This document shows, piece by piece, positions 63,256 to 64,000 of a DNA stretch of 64,000 nucleotides. The position numbers were made by a program, and so were the translations under genes. The DNA comes from CALRQJ02 sp943370285 (GTDB taxonomy: Bacteria; Bacteroidota; Bacteroidia; Chitinophagales; Chitinophagaceae). The stretch is taken from the NCBI GenBank assembly GCA_943370285.1, contig CALRQJ020000006.1, positions 124,001-188,000 of the forward strand. The letters are read 5' to 3'. The first letter of the stretch is position 1; each line of letters opens with the position of its first letter. Under the pieces are notes generated by a model. It worked only from the letters and a program-made list of their open reading frames with translations. It did no database searches and was not told the origin of the DNA.

Positions 63256-63299
63256 ACGATAAATATACAGCCTGAAGGGTAAAATCTTATTTTTAAGCC

Positions 63300-63905
63300 A
63301 TGAACGAAGCGCAACAGGAAAAATTGAAAGACAAAAAAGAAAAACTACAATCGGCATTACGAGTTAAAGCACAAATACATCGTACGATTACCCCACAATG
63401 GATGCCTTTGTTACAAGAATTGAAGGCCAAACAAGTTGCTTATTCCATCATCATTGCATCTTGCATGGAAGCAGGTGATGAAGCTGCTTGGCAAGAACAA
63501 TTGGCTACGCCAGAATTGGCGGCGTTGGGCTTTTCATTTGAACAAATGCTATATGGCAAACATCACGATGTGCCTTTTACCAATAAGGTGAATGCTGTTT
63601 TTTCGGATGAGTCAAGATCATCTCGCTATACACCACCTTTACCGTTACAAACCGATATGTATAATCAGCCTTTAGCTGTTATATTGCCTGCAGCAAAAGC
63701 AGCCTTGGGTTTTACAGATGAACAATTGTATTTGTGCAACGCCTATGAATCAACGGTTATCAGCGTTGGATATGAAGGATTATTGCAACTGAATTTGGAA
63801 CAATACATTGGTTTAGATGATTGGTTAATTACCACATCAACCATTGATTGGTTGATGTGGTTGGGTTGGCGGGGAGATTGCTGTTGGGGCCGAGCAAAAA
63901 AATAA
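63300..63905 (+). CDS. hypothetical protein (201 residues)
   Basis: This soluble protein begins MNEAQQEKLKDKKEKLQSAL, a likely helical start, and contains ELAALGFSFEQMLYGKHHDV and LPAAKAALGFTDEQLYLCNA. It ends with a tryptophan/cysteine-rich stretch (WLMWLGWRGDCCWGRAKK). TATTTTTA six bases before the ATG resembles a -7 box. I recognise no family. Confidence 0.6.
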   Translation: MNEAQQEKLKDKKEKLQSALRVKAQIHRTITPQWMPLLQELKAKQVAYSIIIASCMEAGDEAAWQEQLATPELAALGFSFEQMLYGKHHDVPFTNKVNAVFSDESRSSRYTPPLPLQTDMYNQPLAVILPAAKAALGFTDEQLYLCNAYESTVISVGYEGLLQLNLEQYIGLDDWLITTSTIDWLMWLGWRGDCCWGRAKK

Positions 63906-63931
63906 GGTTGCCATGTTAAACAGCAACCTTA
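63903..63931. terminator. bidirectional rho-independent terminator
   Basis: TAAGGTTGC (63903-63911) and GCAACCTTA (63923-63931) form a 9-bp stem over an 11-base loop between two converging genes. Confidence 0.7.
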
Positions 63932-63953
63932 ATTCTATTAAACCAACAAACAA

Positions 63954-64000
63954 TTATTCTGCCTCTGCAACTACTTCTTTCACTTCAGGAATCATACGTT
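63954..64000 (-). CDS. 3' end of an unidentified gene (partial)
   Basis: The minus-strand frame ends with RMIPEVKEVVAEAE and a TAA at 63954-63956, immediately after a terminator. The acidic, alanine-rich tail is of the type seen on several Bacteroidota ribosomal or translation proteins, but 14 residues are not enough to name it. Confidence 0.55.
   Translation of the reverse strand, partial: RMIPEVKEVVAEAE

Overview
The window looks like a chromosomal segment of a Bacteroidota bacterium, most likely Chitinophagaceae-like. This rests on an AT-rich composition (about 40% GC by eye), Bacteroidota -7 promoter boxes (TAnnTTTG, with a full TTTG-N19-TATTTTTG in front of tRNA-Asn), few Shine-Dalgarno sequences, type IX secretion sorting domains, a LytS-type sensor with a two-component beta-propeller, LytTR regulators, futalosine-pathway menaquinone synthesis (mqnC), and DUF2975/Xre and LemA/DUF2207 pairs. 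No prophage, insertion sequence or CRISPR array was seen.

Bases 1-36000 are mostly housekeeping and scattered accessory genes. In order they are: a D-aminoacylase-like amidohydrolase divergent from a GNAT enzyme; a membrane PIG-L deacetylase; a microprotein plus DUF2892 unit behind a CRP/FNR-like palindrome; a large propeller sensor kinase; a secreted M19-like hydrolase with LemA and DUF2207 proteins; a LytTR regulator; rlmD; an active and a catalytically dead rhomboid; two tandem membrane-anchored EEP phosphodiesterases; cysS behind a Cys4 leader peptide; mqnC; an aspartyl protease with a PDZ domain; a secreted endonuclease I; a two-subunit M16 peptidase pair; hflX coupled to a Rieske protein; and tRNA-Asn.

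Bases 36000-61000 form a glycan-degradation island, nearly all on the minus strand. It holds GH116, a collapsed GH110-like gene, a GT4/GH130 pair, a secreted EEP enzyme, a GH43-GH16 fusion, an SGNH esterase, GH2, an MFS sugar-acid transporter, an FAD-dependent oxidoreductase and a GH29 fucosidase. A divergent LacI regulator and a CE7-like esterase follow on the plus strand. Two identical GGGACCGTTCCC operators and a weaker third lie between the fucosidase and lacI genes. There is no SusC/SusD pair. Several scars (GH110 remnant, transporter/oxidoreductase chimera, AraC and lipocalin-like fragments) show that the island has been shrinking by recombination.

Bases 61000-64000 hold poorly characterised small genes, a MOSC protein and the 3' end of an unidentified minus-strand gene. 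The strongest candidate for an undescribed system is the leader peptide MKPSFRRTCCCC about 75 bases upstream of cysS. It sits directly behind a promoter-like box and would make cysteinyl-tRNA synthetase expression respond to charged tRNA-Cys.
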